Shown here: in pieces, positions 1 through 8,745 of the stretch
Numbering within the stretch: the stretch's first letter is position 1
How the letters are laid out: the number at the start of each line of letters is the position of its first letter
DNA from: [Mycobacterium] fortunisiensis
GTDB taxonomy: Bacteria; Actinomycetota; Actinomycetes; Mycobacteriales; Mycobacteriaceae
Direction: 5' to 3'
Assembly (NCBI RefSeq): GCF_019050325.1
Contig: NZ_VOMB01000017.1
Coordinates: forward strand, 39,465-103,464
Length of the DNA stretch: 64,000 nucleotides
Program-made: the position numbers and the translations under genes
The notes under the pieces: model-generated
The model's input: the letters and a program-made list of their open reading frames with translations, nothing else
The model's database searches: none
What the model was told of the DNA's origin: nothing

Positions 1-1
1 T

Positions 2-229
2 TACGCCGCGCGCCGCCCCAAGGCGCAGCGATCGTTGCTGATCGGCGGGGGGATGGCCGTGGTCGCCGCGGCGATGGCCAAGCTGTTCCTGTTCGACCTG
101 GGGACCCTGGACGGGATGTTCCGGGTCGCGGTGTTCATCGTGGTCGGGCTGGCGCTGCTGGGTATGGGTGCGGGGTACGCGCGCCTGCTCAGCCAGCAGG
201 ACGAGCAGGCCGAATCGCATCCGGTGTGA
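2..229 (+). CDS. C-terminal end of a DUF2339-type membrane protein (partial)
   Basis: The frame is open from the window edge to a TGA at 227-229, so only about 75 C-terminal residues are visible. They hold two hydrophobic helices separated by the segment FLFDLGTLDGMFRV, which matches the lysine/leucine-plus-LYDLxxLDxxxRV pattern at the end of DUF2339 predicted membrane proteins. The tail is hydrophilic. Function of the family is unknown. The family call rests on this short end and is moderate. Confidence 0.6.
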   Translation, partial: YAARRPKAQRSLLIGGGMAVVAAAMAKLFLFDLGTLDGMFRVAVFIVVGLALLGMGAGYARLLSQQDEQAESHPV

Positions 230-289
230 GGGTGGCCACAACGCTCGCCAATCTGGATTGATTCCAGAATAAGGATCGTTGTGTAGGGC

Positions 290-775
290 ATGAGTACACG
301 TCGCAACGAATCCGATATCCAGGGCTACCAGGCCACCTCCGAACTCAGCGGCCATCTACAGCAGGTGCTCGTCGACTTGATCGAGCTGGGCTTGCAGGGC
401 AAGCAGGCGCATTGGAACGTCGTCGGCACGAACTTCCGCGACCTCCACCTGCAGCTCGACGAACTGGTCGATTTCGCCAGGGAGGGCAGTGACACCATCG
501 CCGAGCGGATGCGCGCACTCGATGCCGTACCCGACGGACGCTCCGACACCGTGGTGGCAACCACCACCCTGCCGGCCTTCCCCGGCTATGAGCGCAGCAC
601 TGACGAAGTCGTCGACCTGATCAGCACGCGCGTCTACGCGACCGTGGGCACCCTGCGCGGGGTCCACGATGCCGTCGACGCGCAGGATCCGAGCACCGCC
701 GACATCCTGCACCAGCTGATCGATGGTTTGGAGAAGCTGGCCTGGCTGATCAAGTCGGAGAACCGCAAGGTCTAA
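290..775 (+). CDS. dps: Dps-family ferritin-like DNA protection protein (Dps2-like)
   Basis: This 161-residue protein has the usual length of a Dps subunit. Dps dodecamers oxidise Fe(II) with hydrogen peroxide, store the iron and shield DNA. The inter-subunit ferroxidase residues are all present: H41 and H53 (HWNVVGTNFRDLH), then D68 and E72 (DTIAER). The C-terminus is short and lacks the long lysine-rich tail of M. smegmatis Dps1, so it resembles the second mycobacterial Dps. The ATG start follows a short AT-rich stretch (255-275) that is a plausible promoter area. Its stop overlaps the stop of the convergent cyclase gene by 4 nt. Confidence 0.93.
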   Translation: MSTRRNESDIQGYQATSELSGHLQQVLVDLIELGLQGKQAHWNVVGTNFRDLHLQLDELVDFAREGSDTIAERMRALDAVPDGRSDTVVATTTLPAFPGYERSTDEVVDLISTRVYATVGTLRGVHDAVDAQDPSTADILHQLIDGLEKLAWLIKSENRKV

Positions 776-2037
776 CCACCGAGCGGCGGAGCGATGGTGG
801 CGGCCCGCGCCGGGGGACTGTTGTCCAGCTCGGGGCCGGCCGCCTCGTCGCGCCGGCCGACCAGGTACCAGGTGTGCATCAGGCCTTTGCCCTTGATCTC
901 GACATCACCACGTTCCTCGAGCACGAAGGCGTGGCTGATCCGGTCATACACGTTCTGCGGCACCTGGATTCGTCCGGCGATGTCGGTGGTCTCCATGCGG
1001 GAGGCCACGTTGACGGCATCGCCCCAGACGTCGTAGAAGAACTTGCGGGCTCCGACCACCCCGGCCACCACGGGCCCGGCGGCCAGCCCCATGCGCAGCG
1101 GTACGGTGCGGCCGCGCGGATCCTTGAGATCGGCGACCGCGGCGGCCAGGTCGAGCGCCAGACAGGCCAACGCCTCGATGTGGTCGGCGCGTGGCTTGGG
1201 CACGCCGGCGACCACCATGTAGGAATCGCCACTGGTCTTGACTTTCTCCAGACCGTGCCGATCCACCAGCGCGTCGAGATCGGTGTACAGCCGGTCCAGG
1301 AACCGCACCAGATCGGTCGGGGTGATGTCACTGGCCCGTTCGGTGTAACCGGCGATGTCGGCGAACAGGATGGACGCGTCGTCGTATTTGTCGGCGATGA
1401 CGGTGCGCGACGGCTCCTTGAGCCGCTGGGCGATCGTGGCCGGCAGGATGTTGCCGAGCAGTTGCTCGGACCGCTGATATTCGGCTTCCATCGCCTCCTC
1501 GGCCCGGGCGTTCTCCCGCAACGACATCCAGACCGTGGCAAACACCATCACCGCCGCCGACACCGTGGAGAGCACGAAACCCGCGGTCAGCGCCCACGGC
1601 GGCCCCAGCCCGCGGTCGTGCGGAACGAGGAACTCGAGCGCGATCGTGGCCGCTACCGCCAGGCCCGCCAACGTCGCGGCCAGCACGATGCGCTCGATGC
1701 CCAACACCAGCACCACGAGCGAGGCGGCCACCACGAAGTAGAACTGCAAACCCGAGCCGGTGCCGGTCGCGAAACACATCACCGAGACCGAGGCGTAGGC
1801 GATCAGGAAGAACGCCAACGGCGCGATCAGTTCGCCGAACCGGTACAGCAGGGGGATCAGCAGGAACAGACCTGCGGAAACAAGGTTGACGAACCCGAAC
1901 CGCCACATCGGGCCGCCGAGGGTCAGTTGAAAGACGCCGAACCCGCCGGATACCGCGGCGGCGATCCACGTGGCGATGTTCAGCACGCGCAGCCGGCTGG
2001 ACACGCGCTCGGCGTAATGACGAGTGCGGGCCGACAT
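772..2037 (-). CDS. cya: membrane-bound class III adenylyl cyclase (Rv1625c/Cya type)
   Basis: From ATG 2037 the protein has 421 residues: six transmembrane helices (about residues 18-175) followed by a class III cyclase domain that makes cAMP from ATP. Catalytic residues are visible: metal aspartates D227 (FADIAGYTE) and D271 (SGDSY), adenine-specifying K267 and D336 (FYDVWGD), and transition-state N343 and R347 (AVNVASR). These match the well-studied M. tuberculosis Rv1625c, which also lies beside Rv1626. The frame stays open upstream to 2193, but homology starts near ARTRHYAERV, so the 2037 start is preferred. The protein probably acts as a membrane homodimer. Confidence 0.93.
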   Translation of the reverse strand: MSARTRHYAERVSSRLRVLNIATWIAAAVSGGFGVFQLTLGGPMWRFGFVNLVSAGLFLLIPLLYRFGELIAPLAFFLIAYASVSVMCFATGTGSGLQFYFVVAASLVVLVLGIERIVLAATLAGLAVAATIALEFLVPHDRGLGPPWALTAGFVLSTVSAAVMVFATVWMSLRENARAEEAMEAEYQRSEQLLGNILPATIAQRLKEPSRTVIADKYDDASILFADIAGYTERASDITPTDLVRFLDRLYTDLDALVDRHGLEKVKTSGDSYMVVAGVPKPRADHIEALACLALDLAAAVADLKDPRGRTVPLRMGLAAGPVVAGVVGARKFFYDVWGDAVNVASRMETTDIAGRIQVPQNVYDRISHAFVLEERGDVEIKGKGLMHTWYLVGRRDEAAGPELDNSPPARAATIAPPLGG

Positions 2038-2252
2038 GTGATTGTTCAGCGCCAACTCCGGTATGCACACCGCGCGGCGGAACTCGCTGACCACCACGAA
2101 CACAGGGTATCGCTGCCTGTCGCCGGGGCGGGCGGCATTGGCCGTGACGCAGGTACAGTCCAGCAAACCCGGGCAGATTCCGGTGTGTTTCAATGGGAAC
2201 TTGTTCCAGTGAGTGCGGCCGTCGAGCCGCAGACCTCATTTGGGGGGATCGC

Positions 2253-3338
2253 GTGGCGGATCGGTCATGGGTGCGCAACACCGCAGCCGGCTGTGCAATC
2301 GCGTGTGGCGCCATGGTGGTTGGCCCCGGCGGCCTCGGAGCCGGGGTGGCCTCGGCCGACCTGCTCGGCATCGACGTCGACGTCCTGCACATCTTCGACC
2401 ACCACCACAAGCACAAGAAGAAGAACAAAAAGAACTTCAACCGCGGCGCCAAGGTGGGCGCGCAGCGCAATGGCGGAGCCAGCGTCGGTGGCGCGCGGCG
2501 CGGAGGCGCCAGAAACACCGGTGGCGGCCTCAATCTCGGTGGGCCGACGGTCAAGGTGGGAGCCACCCGGGCCGGGACGAATACCGCTGGGCAGAGCCCT
2601 TCCTCGGCGGTATCCACCGGTTCGGGCGCAGCCGCTGGATCACCACAGTCGGCGGCGCCACAGTCACAAGCACCACAGTCGACCCTTGCTGCGGTGTCCG
2701 ACCAAGCCCCTGCGGCCCTCACCTCGAGCGGCGCAGCCCAAATGCCGGCTGCGGCGACGTCCGGGGCGACGGGACAGGTGCCCGCGGCAGCTGTGGCCGG
2801 CACGGTGTCGGGCGGTGGCGGAGGTGGCGGCGGCGTTCCGATCAACAGCCGCCTCAACCGGGCACCGAACCTCGCACCGGTGCCGACCTCGCCATCCAGC
2901 CGCACGATCGTCATCCGCTCGACCCCGCCGCAAGCCCCTGCGGCTCCGAGTCCTGCGGCCCCGGCGGTTCCCGCCGCGCCCGCTGTTCCAGTTGCCCCGG
3001 CGCCGGTCGTTGTCCCACCCGCTCCGGTGATCACGGCTCCGGTCCCTTCGGCGCCACCATTGGGGCCGCCTGCGGCACCGAGCGCACCGCCCGTCGCCGG
3101 ACCGCGTCCGGAAACCCCGCCGGCACAGCAACTTTCGGTAGCACCACCGCCGGAATCGTTCCGGATCGGCTACGCCGACTACCTGCGTACGGCCAGCACC
3201 AGCGACCTACTCTTTGCTGTGTTGCCCGGGCTGGCCGGCATGGTGTTGATGACGGCCGCCGGCAGCGTGGTGGGTGTGCGTCAGGCCCGCGCCGCGCAGA
3301 CGCTGCCGTCACCGCAGATCGCAAGGTTCCTGCCGTAG
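2253..3338 (+). CDS. exported Pro/Ala-rich protein with His/Lys-rich segment
   Basis: The GTG at 2253 is preceded at 5-nt spacing by a run of six G (2242-2247), so it is favoured over an upstream in-frame ATG at 2193. The 361-residue product has a probable signal peptide ending near ASA at residue 35. A His/Lys cluster (DHHHKHKKKNKK, about residues 49-60) follows, then a Gly/Ala/Gln-rich part, a glycine run, a long Pro/Ala/Val-rich stretch (about 230-305) and a C-terminal hydrophobic helix. It may therefore span the cell wall while anchored at its C-terminus. No enzymatic domain was recognised. The cluster could bind metal or acidic polymers, which is inference. Confidence 0.75.
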   Translation: MADRSWVRNTAAGCAIACGAMVVGPGGLGAGVASADLLGIDVDVLHIFDHHHKHKKKNKKNFNRGAKVGAQRNGGASVGGARRGGARNTGGGLNLGGPTVKVGATRAGTNTAGQSPSSAVSTGSGAAAGSPQSAAPQSQAPQSTLAAVSDQAPAALTSSGAAQMPAAATSGATGQVPAAAVAGTVSGGGGGGGGVPINSRLNRAPNLAPVPTSPSSRTIVIRSTPPQAPAAPSPAAPAVPAAPAVPVAPAPVVVPPAPVITAPVPSAPPLGPPAAPSAPPVAGPRPETPPAQQLSVAPPPESFRIGYADYLRTASTSDLLFAVLPGLAGMVLMTAAGSVVGVRQARAAQTLPSPQIARFLP

Positions 3339-3378
3339 GCAACGGACTCGTCGCGTGCGTCGCCTTCAGTGACGCTGG

Positions 3379-3455
3379 TGGTGCCCTCGGTGAGATTCGA
3401 ACTCACACTGTACGGGTTTTGAATCCGTTTCCTCTGCCAGTTGGGATACGAGGGC
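3379..3455 (-). tRNA. tRNA with anticodon CAA (Leu), short variable loop
   Basis: The reverse complement folds as a 77-nt cloverleaf with encoded CCA. The acceptor stem is GCCCTCG/CGAGGGC, the D stem TCC/GGA, the anticodon stem ACGGA/CCCGT with an A-C mismatch at 31-39, the loop TTCAAAA, and the T arm GTGAG-TTCGAAT-CTCAC. The anticodon CAA reads leucine TTG codons. The variable region is only 5 nt (ACAGT), class I architecture, whereas bacterial leucine tRNAs normally carry a long class II arm. It lies between an exported-protein gene and pdtaR. Confidence 0.88.
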
Positions 3456-3538
3456 CGTTCCGTTCTGTACTGCGGCCTACCACCATAGAGGATGGCCCCG
3501 CGCTCGCCGAATGGTGGTCTGCACGACAGAATGTTTGC

Positions 3539-4165
3539 ATGACCGCCGCACCGACAGACGCTGACAGACCACGCCGCGTACTCATCGCCGAGGACGAAGC
3601 GTTGATCCGGCTCGACCTCGCCGAGATGCTCCGTGAAGAGGGCTACGAGGTCATCGGCGAGGCAGGTGACGGCCAGGAGGCCGTCGAGCTCGCCGAGGCG
3701 CTGCGCCCGGACCTGGTGATCATGGACGTCAAGATGCCGCGGCGCGACGGCATCGACGCGGCCTCCGAGATCGCCGCCAAGCGCATCGCCCCCATCGTGA
3801 TCCTCACCGCCTTCAGCCAGCGCGAGCTGGTGGAGCGGGCGCGTGATGCCGGCGCGATGGCGTATCTGGTCAAGCCGTTCAACATCACCGACCTGGTGCC
3901 GGCCATCGAGGTGGCGGTGAGCCGGTTCAGCGAGATCGCGGCATTGGAAAACGAAGTCGCGACGCTGGGGGACCGGCTGGAGACCCGCAAGCTGGTCGAG
4001 CGGGCCAAGGGTTTGCTGCAGAGCAAGCATCAGATGACCGAGCCCGAGGCGTTCAAGTGGATCCAGCGGGCCGCGATGGACCGCCGCACGACGATGAAGC
4101 GGGTCGCCGAGGTTGTTCTGGAAACTCTCGACGAGGAGCAGGGCGCGCCCGCTCAGGAGACCTGA
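3539..4165 (+). CDS. pdtaR: response regulator with ANTAR RNA-binding output (PdtaR)
   Basis: This 208-residue protein has an N-terminal receiver domain (about 11-128) with acidic pocket E18/D19, phospho-acceptor D63 (IMDVKMP), T90 and K112 (VKPF). A coiled linker leads to a C-terminal ANTAR domain (about 140-196: LETRKLVERAKGLL, then EAFKWIQRAAM). PdtaR of M. tuberculosis (Rv1626) is phosphorylated by PdtaS and binds RNA to act on termination or translation. The next-door cyclase gene reproduces the Rv1625c-Rv1626 arrangement. ATG 3539 matches the usual N-terminus of about ten residues before the first beta strand. No histidine kinase is in the window. Confidence 0.95.
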   Translation: MTAAPTDADRPRRVLIAEDEALIRLDLAEMLREEGYEVIGEAGDGQEAVELAEALRPDLVIMDVKMPRRDGIDAASEIAAKRIAPIVILTAFSQRELVERARDAGAMAYLVKPFNITDLVPAIEVAVSRFSEIAALENEVATLGDRLETRKLVERAKGLLQSKHQMTEPEAFKWIQRAAMDRRTTMKRVAEVVLETLDEEQGAPAQET

Positions 4166-4360
4166 TCGGGCCCCCACCCGTTAATTGTGGGTTTCTCTTC
4201 GCCAGAAATGCCACGTTCAGCCAGTACACGCGGGAAGAGCATTCGTGCAACAGCGCGCACTTGGGCCGGTGGTTGGCTATGTTCTACCCGAAGCTCCAGC
4301 GCCCGGGCCTGACTGGTCGGGGCGCTGGTGCCGCTGACAACTCTGACCCGGAGGTGAAGC

Positions 4361-5572
4361 GTGCGCGGTCGCGTGGCACGGAAAGCATTTGCTATCGGAA
4401 GTGCGGGTGTGGTTGCCCTGGCGATTGCCGGGTGTAACCAGTCCGCGCCGGGCGGCGAGGCAGCTCAGGCCGATCTGAAGATCGTCGAGAAGGTTCAGAT
4501 CGACGAGAACGGTGCCGAGGTGAAGGCCGCCCAGGACGTGGCCCCCGCCGACCCCGCCGGTGACGGCAAGGCCACCTGCCCGCCGGTGATGCTCGGCATG
4601 ATGGGCGCGCTCAACGGTCCCGACGCGGCGCTGGGGATCAACATCAAGAATGGCGTTCAGCTGGCGATCGACAAGCACAACGCCGCCAACCCCCAGTGCC
4701 AGGTGCAGCTCAAGAGCTTTGACACCGAGGGTGATCCGCAGCGCGCGACGGCGGTGGCGCCGCAGGTCGTCGACGACGCATTCATCATCGGCCTGATCGG
4801 GCCGGCGTTCTCCGGCGAGACCAAGGCCACCGGCGATGTGTTCAACCAGGCCGGTCTGGTCGCCACCAGTGCGTCGGCCACCAACGTCACGTTGAGCGAA
4901 AACGGCTGGCGCACGTTCTTCCGGGGCCTGGCCAACGATGGCGTGCAGGGGCCGGCGGTGGCCAATTACCTCAAGAACACCCTCGACAACAAAAAGGTCT
5001 GTGTGGTCGACGACAGCACCGACTACGGCCTCGGACTGGCCCAGGTGGTGCGTGAAACCCTTGGCCCGGTTGCCGATTCGTCGTGCAACATCTCGGTGAA
5101 GAAGGGTGACAAGGAGTTCTCCGCCGCGGTCACCCAGATCAAGGGGGCTGCCCCGGATTCGGTGTTCTACAGCGGTTACTACTCCGAGGCCGCGCCGTTT
5201 GTGCAGCAACTCAAGGACGGCGGTGTGACGGCGACGTTCGTCAGTGCCGACGGCACCAAGGACCAGCAGTTCGTCAACCAGGCCGGCGAATCGGCGAAGG
5301 GCGCATTGCTGTCGTGCCCGTGCGGTCCGGCCACCGAGGAATTCGCCGACGAATACACCAAGAAGTTCGGCCAGGCCCCCGGCACCTACAGCACCGAGGG
5401 TTATGACCTGGGCACCATCCTGCTCAAGGGCATCGACTCCGGCGCCATCACCCGGCCCGCGCTGCTGGACTACGTCCGGCATTACGAGGGCCAGGGGGTG
5501 GGCCGCAAGTACCAGTGGAACGACAAGGGTGAGCTCACCACCACCCTGATCTGGATGTACGAAGTCCAGTAG
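4361..5572 (+). CDS. livK: branched-chain amino acid ABC transporter, substrate-binding lipoprotein
   Basis: The 403-residue protein is a LivK-type periplasmic-binding protein (Leu/Ile/Val ligand family). The GTG start follows GGAGGTGA. A lipoprotein signal peptide ends in the lipobox IAGC with lipidated C25. The mature protein has the PBP1 fold signatures MMGALNGPDAALGINIKNG, then LIGPAFSGETKA and VCVVDDSTDYG. It should sit on the outer face of the membrane and deliver ligand to LivH/LivM. It is the first gene of livKHMGF but is separated from livH by a strong hairpin. The exact ligand cannot be read from sequence. Confidence 0.93.
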   Translation: MRGRVARKAFAIGSAGVVALAIAGCNQSAPGGEAAQADLKIVEKVQIDENGAEVKAAQDVAPADPAGDGKATCPPVMLGMMGALNGPDAALGINIKNGVQLAIDKHNAANPQCQVQLKSFDTEGDPQRATAVAPQVVDDAFIIGLIGPAFSGETKATGDVFNQAGLVATSASATNVTLSENGWRTFFRGLANDGVQGPAVANYLKNTLDNKKVCVVDDSTDYGLGLAQVVRETLGPVADSSCNISVKKGDKEFSAAVTQIKGAAPDSVFYSGYYSEAAPFVQQLKDGGVTATFVSADGTKDQQFVNQAGESAKGALLSCPCGPATEEFADEYTKKFGQAPGTYSTEGYDLGTILLKGIDSGAITRPALLDYVRHYEGQGVGRKYQWNDKGELTTTLIWMYEVQ

Positions 5573-5580
5573 CCCATCGC

Positions 5581-5625
5581 ACGAAACGCGTCCGAGACCC
5601 TCCCCTGGACTCGGACGCGTTTCGT
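5581..5625 (+). terminator. strong hairpin between livK and livH
   Basis: A perfect 16-bp stem (5581-5596 with 5610-5625, arms ACGAAACGCGTCCGAG and its complement) encloses a 13-nt loop. No T tract follows, as is common in mycobacteria. It lies 8 nt after the livK stop and 32 nt before livH. It is likely a partial terminator or 3'-end stabiliser that gives more binding protein than permease. Confidence 0.8.
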
Positions 5626-5657
5626 TACACACCACTTCAGTCAGGAGCCGCCACCGG

Positions 5658-6695
5658 ATGATCCACCAGTGCGTCGAGCAGTCCGCCTGCCTGGCCGCCA
5701 ACATCAACTTCAACTGGGACGGCCTACGAGACGGCTTCTGGCAGTTGACGATCGACGGCCTGTCCTGGGGTGCGATCTACGCGCTCGTGGCGGTGGGCTA
5801 CACCCTGGTCTTCGGCGTGCTGCGGCTGATCAACTTCGCCCACTCCGAGATCTTCATGCTGGGCATGTTCGGCGCGTACTTCTGTCTGGACGTGATCCTG
5901 GGCTTCACGCCGAGCGGCAACGGCTACAACAAGGGCATCGCGCTGACGGTGCTCTACCTCGGCATCGCGATGCTGTTCGCGATGCTGGTGTCCGGGTCGG
6001 CGGCAATCGGGCTGGAACTCGTCGCCTACCGGCCACTGCGTAAACGCAATGCGCGGGCCCTGACCTTTCTCATCACCGCCATCGGTATGTCGTTCGTACT
6101 GCAGGAGTTTGTGCATTTCGTGTTGCCCAAACTCATGAAGGGTTACGGCGGCAGCAACGCACAGCAACCGATCGTTCTGGTCCAGCCCAAAACCCAGTTC
6201 ACGGTGTTCGGCGCCACGGTGTCGAACGTGACACTGGTGGTGGTGGGCGCCGCTCTGGTGCTCGCGCTGCTGACCGACATCGCCATCAACCGCACCAGGT
6301 TCGGCCGCGGGATCCGCGCGGTGGCACAGGATCCGACCACCGCCACCCTGATGGGGGTCTCCCGCGAGCGCATCATCATGCGCACCTTTCTCATCGGCGG
6401 GCTGCTGGCCGGTGCGGCGGCACTGCTCTACACGCTCAAGGTGCCGCAGGGCATCATCTATTCCGGCGGGTTCCTGCTGGGCATCAAGGCGTTCTCGGCG
6501 GCAGTCCTCGGCGGGATCGGCAACCTGCGCGGAGCGCTGCTGGGCGGTCTGCTGCTGGGCATCATGGAGAACTACGGGCAGGCCGTGTTCGGAACCCAGT
6601 GGCGCGACGTGGTGGCGTTCGTACTGCTGGTGTTGGTCCTGCTGTTCCGTCCGACCGGCATACTCGGTGAGAGCCTCGGGAAGGCGCGGGTATGA
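5658..6695 (+). CDS. livH: branched-chain amino acid ABC transporter permease LivH
   Basis: This 345-residue integral membrane protein of the LivH family has about eight hydrophobic helices. Family hallmarks include SWGAIYALVAVGYTLVFGVLRLINFAHSE (residues 37-65) and the cytoplasmic coupling region RTRFGRGIRAVAQDPTTA. ATG 5658 has an AGGAGCC ribosome site about 9 nt upstream. Its last codons overlap livM by 4 nt (ATGA), so the two permease subunits are probably translationally coupled. Confidence 0.94.
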   Translation: MIHQCVEQSACLAANINFNWDGLRDGFWQLTIDGLSWGAIYALVAVGYTLVFGVLRLINFAHSEIFMLGMFGAYFCLDVILGFTPSGNGYNKGIALTVLYLGIAMLFAMLVSGSAAIGLELVAYRPLRKRNARALTFLITAIGMSFVLQEFVHFVLPKLMKGYGGSNAQQPIVLVQPKTQFTVFGATVSNVTLVVVGAALVLALLTDIAINRTRFGRGIRAVAQDPTTATLMGVSRERIIMRTFLIGGLLAGAAALLYTLKVPQGIIYSGGFLLGIKAFSAAVLGGIGNLRGALLGGLLLGIMENYGQAVFGTQWRDVVAFVLLVLVLLFRPTGILGESLGKARV

Positions 6696-7894
6696 GCGAG
6701 CATCACGGTTCAGTGTCCGGCGGTTCGGTGACCAGGACACTGCTGGCGCCGGGTGACGCCGTCCGCGACTGGTGGGCCACACTGCCGCGGGTGTCCAAAT
6801 GGCTTGTCGGGCTGGTGGGTTTCACCTTGCTCGGCCTGTTGCCGTTGGTCACCCCGACCTTCCTGGACACCCCGGGCATCAGCTTCGGCGGCACCATGGC
6901 GCAGTTCGCGATGGTGGCCATCATCGCGATCGGCCTCAATGTCGTGGTCGGGCAAGCCGGGCTGCTCGATCTCGGCTACGTCGGCTTCTATGCGGTCGGG
7001 GCGTACACGGTCGCGCTGCTCACGAGCCCGGACAGTCCATGGAACAAGATGGGGCCCAACGGGTTCTTCAGCCAGGACTGGGCGTGGCTCTCGTGCGTGC
7101 CGCTGGCCATGGCCGTCACCGCCCTGGCCGGTCTCATCCTGGGGACCCCCACCCTGCGGCTGCGCGGGGACTATCTGGCCATCGTCACGCTCGGTTTCGG
7201 TGAGATCATCCGGCTGGTGGCCGACAATCTGTCCGATGTCACCAATGGTTCCCGTGGACTCAACCAGATCGCCTACCCGCGGGTGGGGGAGAGTGAAAAA
7301 CTGCCCAGCGGCGTGTTCTCCAGCGGCAACTCGGCCGGTGATGCCAACTACGGCACTTGGTGGTTCTGGCTGGGGCTGATCCTGATGGTGGGCATCCTGC
7401 TGCTGGTCGGCAACCTGGAACGCAGCCGGGTCGGCCGGGCCTGGGTGGCCATCCGCGAGGACGAGGACGCGGCCGAGGTGATGGGCCTCAACACGTTCCG
7501 GTTCAAGCTGTGGGCGTTTGTGATCGGCGCCGCGATCGGTGGACTCTCCGGGGCGCTCTATGCCGGTCAGGTTCAGTACGTGGCACCTCCGACGTTCAAC
7601 ATCATCAATTCGATGTTGTTCTTGTGCGCGGTGGTGCTCGGTGGGCAGGGCAACAAACTCGGTGTCATCTTCGGCGCGTTCATCGTCGTGTACCTGCCCA
7701 ACCGGTTGCTGGGTGTGGAGTTTCTCGGGATCAACCTGGGCGACCTGAAGTACCTGTTCTTCGGTCTGGCCCTGGTGGTGCTGATGATCTTCCGGCCGCA
7801 GGGGCTGTTCCCGGTGCGCCAGCAACTCTTGACCTACGGCAAGTCGGCCCGAGAGTTGTTGCGCGGCAACACCGAGAAGGAGCCGGTCGGATGA
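6692..7894 (+). CDS. livM: branched-chain amino acid ABC transporter permease LivM
   Basis: This 400-residue protein pairs with LivH to form the channel. The conserved LivM segments AIGLNVVVGQAGLLDLGYVGFYA and LRLRGDYLAIVTLGFGEIIRL are present. The coupling loop RSRVGRAWVAIREDEDAAEVMG contacts the ATPases. It starts in the ATGA overlap with livH and ends in an ATGA overlap with livG. The N-terminus is about 30 residues longer than the hydrophobic core needs. Confidence 0.94.
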   Translation: MSEHHGSVSGGSVTRTLLAPGDAVRDWWATLPRVSKWLVGLVGFTLLGLLPLVTPTFLDTPGISFGGTMAQFAMVAIIAIGLNVVVGQAGLLDLGYVGFYAVGAYTVALLTSPDSPWNKMGPNGFFSQDWAWLSCVPLAMAVTALAGLILGTPTLRLRGDYLAIVTLGFGEIIRLVADNLSDVTNGSRGLNQIAYPRVGESEKLPSGVFSSGNSAGDANYGTWWFWLGLILMVGILLLVGNLERSRVGRAWVAIREDEDAAEVMGLNTFRFKLWAFVIGAAIGGLSGALYAGQVQYVAPPTFNIINSMLFLCAVVLGGQGNKLGVIFGAFIVVYLPNRLLGVEFLGINLGDLKYLFFGLALVVLMIFRPQGLFPVRQQLLTYGKSARELLRGNTEKEPVG

Positions 7895-8745
7895 GCGACC
7901 CCATGCCCGGAGTCAGCGAGAGTATCGAAGAACTGGCCGGTGTTCATCGTGACATTCAGGCCGCCGAAGGTGAGATTCTGCTGGCCACACACGATCTCAC
8001 CGTGAAGTTCGGTGGGCTCGTGGCGCTGGATTCGGTGAGCTTCGACATCCGTCGCGGTGAGATCCTCGGTCTGATCGGGCCTAACGGTGCCGGCAAGACC
8101 ACCTGCTTCAACGCCATCACCGGGGTGTACCGCCCCAGCTCAGGTTCGGTGACGTTCGACGGTGCGGTACTGGGCCGGATCAAACGCCACCAGATCACCC
8201 GCCGAGGCATTGCCCGTACCTTCCAGAACATCCGGCTCTTCGGTGAGATGACGGCGCTGGAGAACGTGATGGTGGGAACCGATGCGCGGCACAAGACCTC
8301 GGTGCCCGGCGCTCTGGTGCGCTCGCCCCGGCATCGCCGCGAGGAGCGGTCGGCGATCGAACGGTCGGCGGCATTGCTCCACTTTGTCGGGATCGCCCAC
8401 CGGGGTGAGGAAAAGGCCAAGAACCTGTCGTACGGCGATCAGCGCCGCCTGGAGATCGCCCGCGCCCTGGCCACCGAACCCAAGCTGCTGTGTCTGGATG
8501 AGCCGGCGGCAGGGTTCAATCCGGCCGAGAAGGTGGCCCTGATCGAGCTGATCCGCAAGATTCGCGACGACGGCTACACGGTGCTGTTGATCGAGCACGA
8601 TATGCGCCTGGTGATGGGTGTGACCGATCGCATCGTGGTGCTGGAGTTCGGCCGCAAGATCGCCGACGGACTGCCTGCCGAGATCCGCGAGGATCCCCGG
8701 GTGATCGCGGCCTATCTGGGAGTACCTGATGACAGCAGCACCTGA
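7891..8745 (+). CDS. livG: branched-chain amino acid ABC transporter ATP-binding protein LivG
   Basis: This 284-residue ABC ATPase has Walker A GPNGAGKT (63-70), signature LSYGDQ (179-184, the LivG-type variant of LSGGQ), Walker B LLCLDEPAAG (199-208) and switch H236. An N-terminal extension of about 28 residues precedes the first strand. The start lies in the ATGA overlap with livM. The gene overlaps livF by 17 nt. LivG and LivF form the heterodimeric motor. Confidence 0.94.
   Translation: MSDPMPGVSESIEELAGVHRDIQAAEGEILLATHDLTVKFGGLVALDSVSFDIRRGEILGLIGPNGAGKTTCFNAITGVYRPSSGSVTFDGAVLGRIKRHQITRRGIARTFQNIRLFGEMTALENVMVGTDARHKTSVPGALVRSPRHRREERSAIERSAALLHFVGIAHRGEEKAKNLSYGDQRRLEIARALATEPKLLCLDEPAAGFNPAEKVALIELIRKIRDDGYTVLLIEHDMRLVMGVTDRIVVLEFGRKIADGLPAEIREDPRVIAAYLGVPDDSST

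Noticed and set aside
874..3030. 718-codon plus-strand open frame
   Set aside because: Antisense to the clearly supported adenylyl cyclase and out of frame with the exported protein. Its composition is the Gly/His/Arg-rich pattern of shadow frames in high-GC DNA.
3281..4177. 298-codon minus-strand frame over pdtaR
   Set aside because: Antisense shadow of the ANTAR regulator, and it also runs through the tRNA gene.
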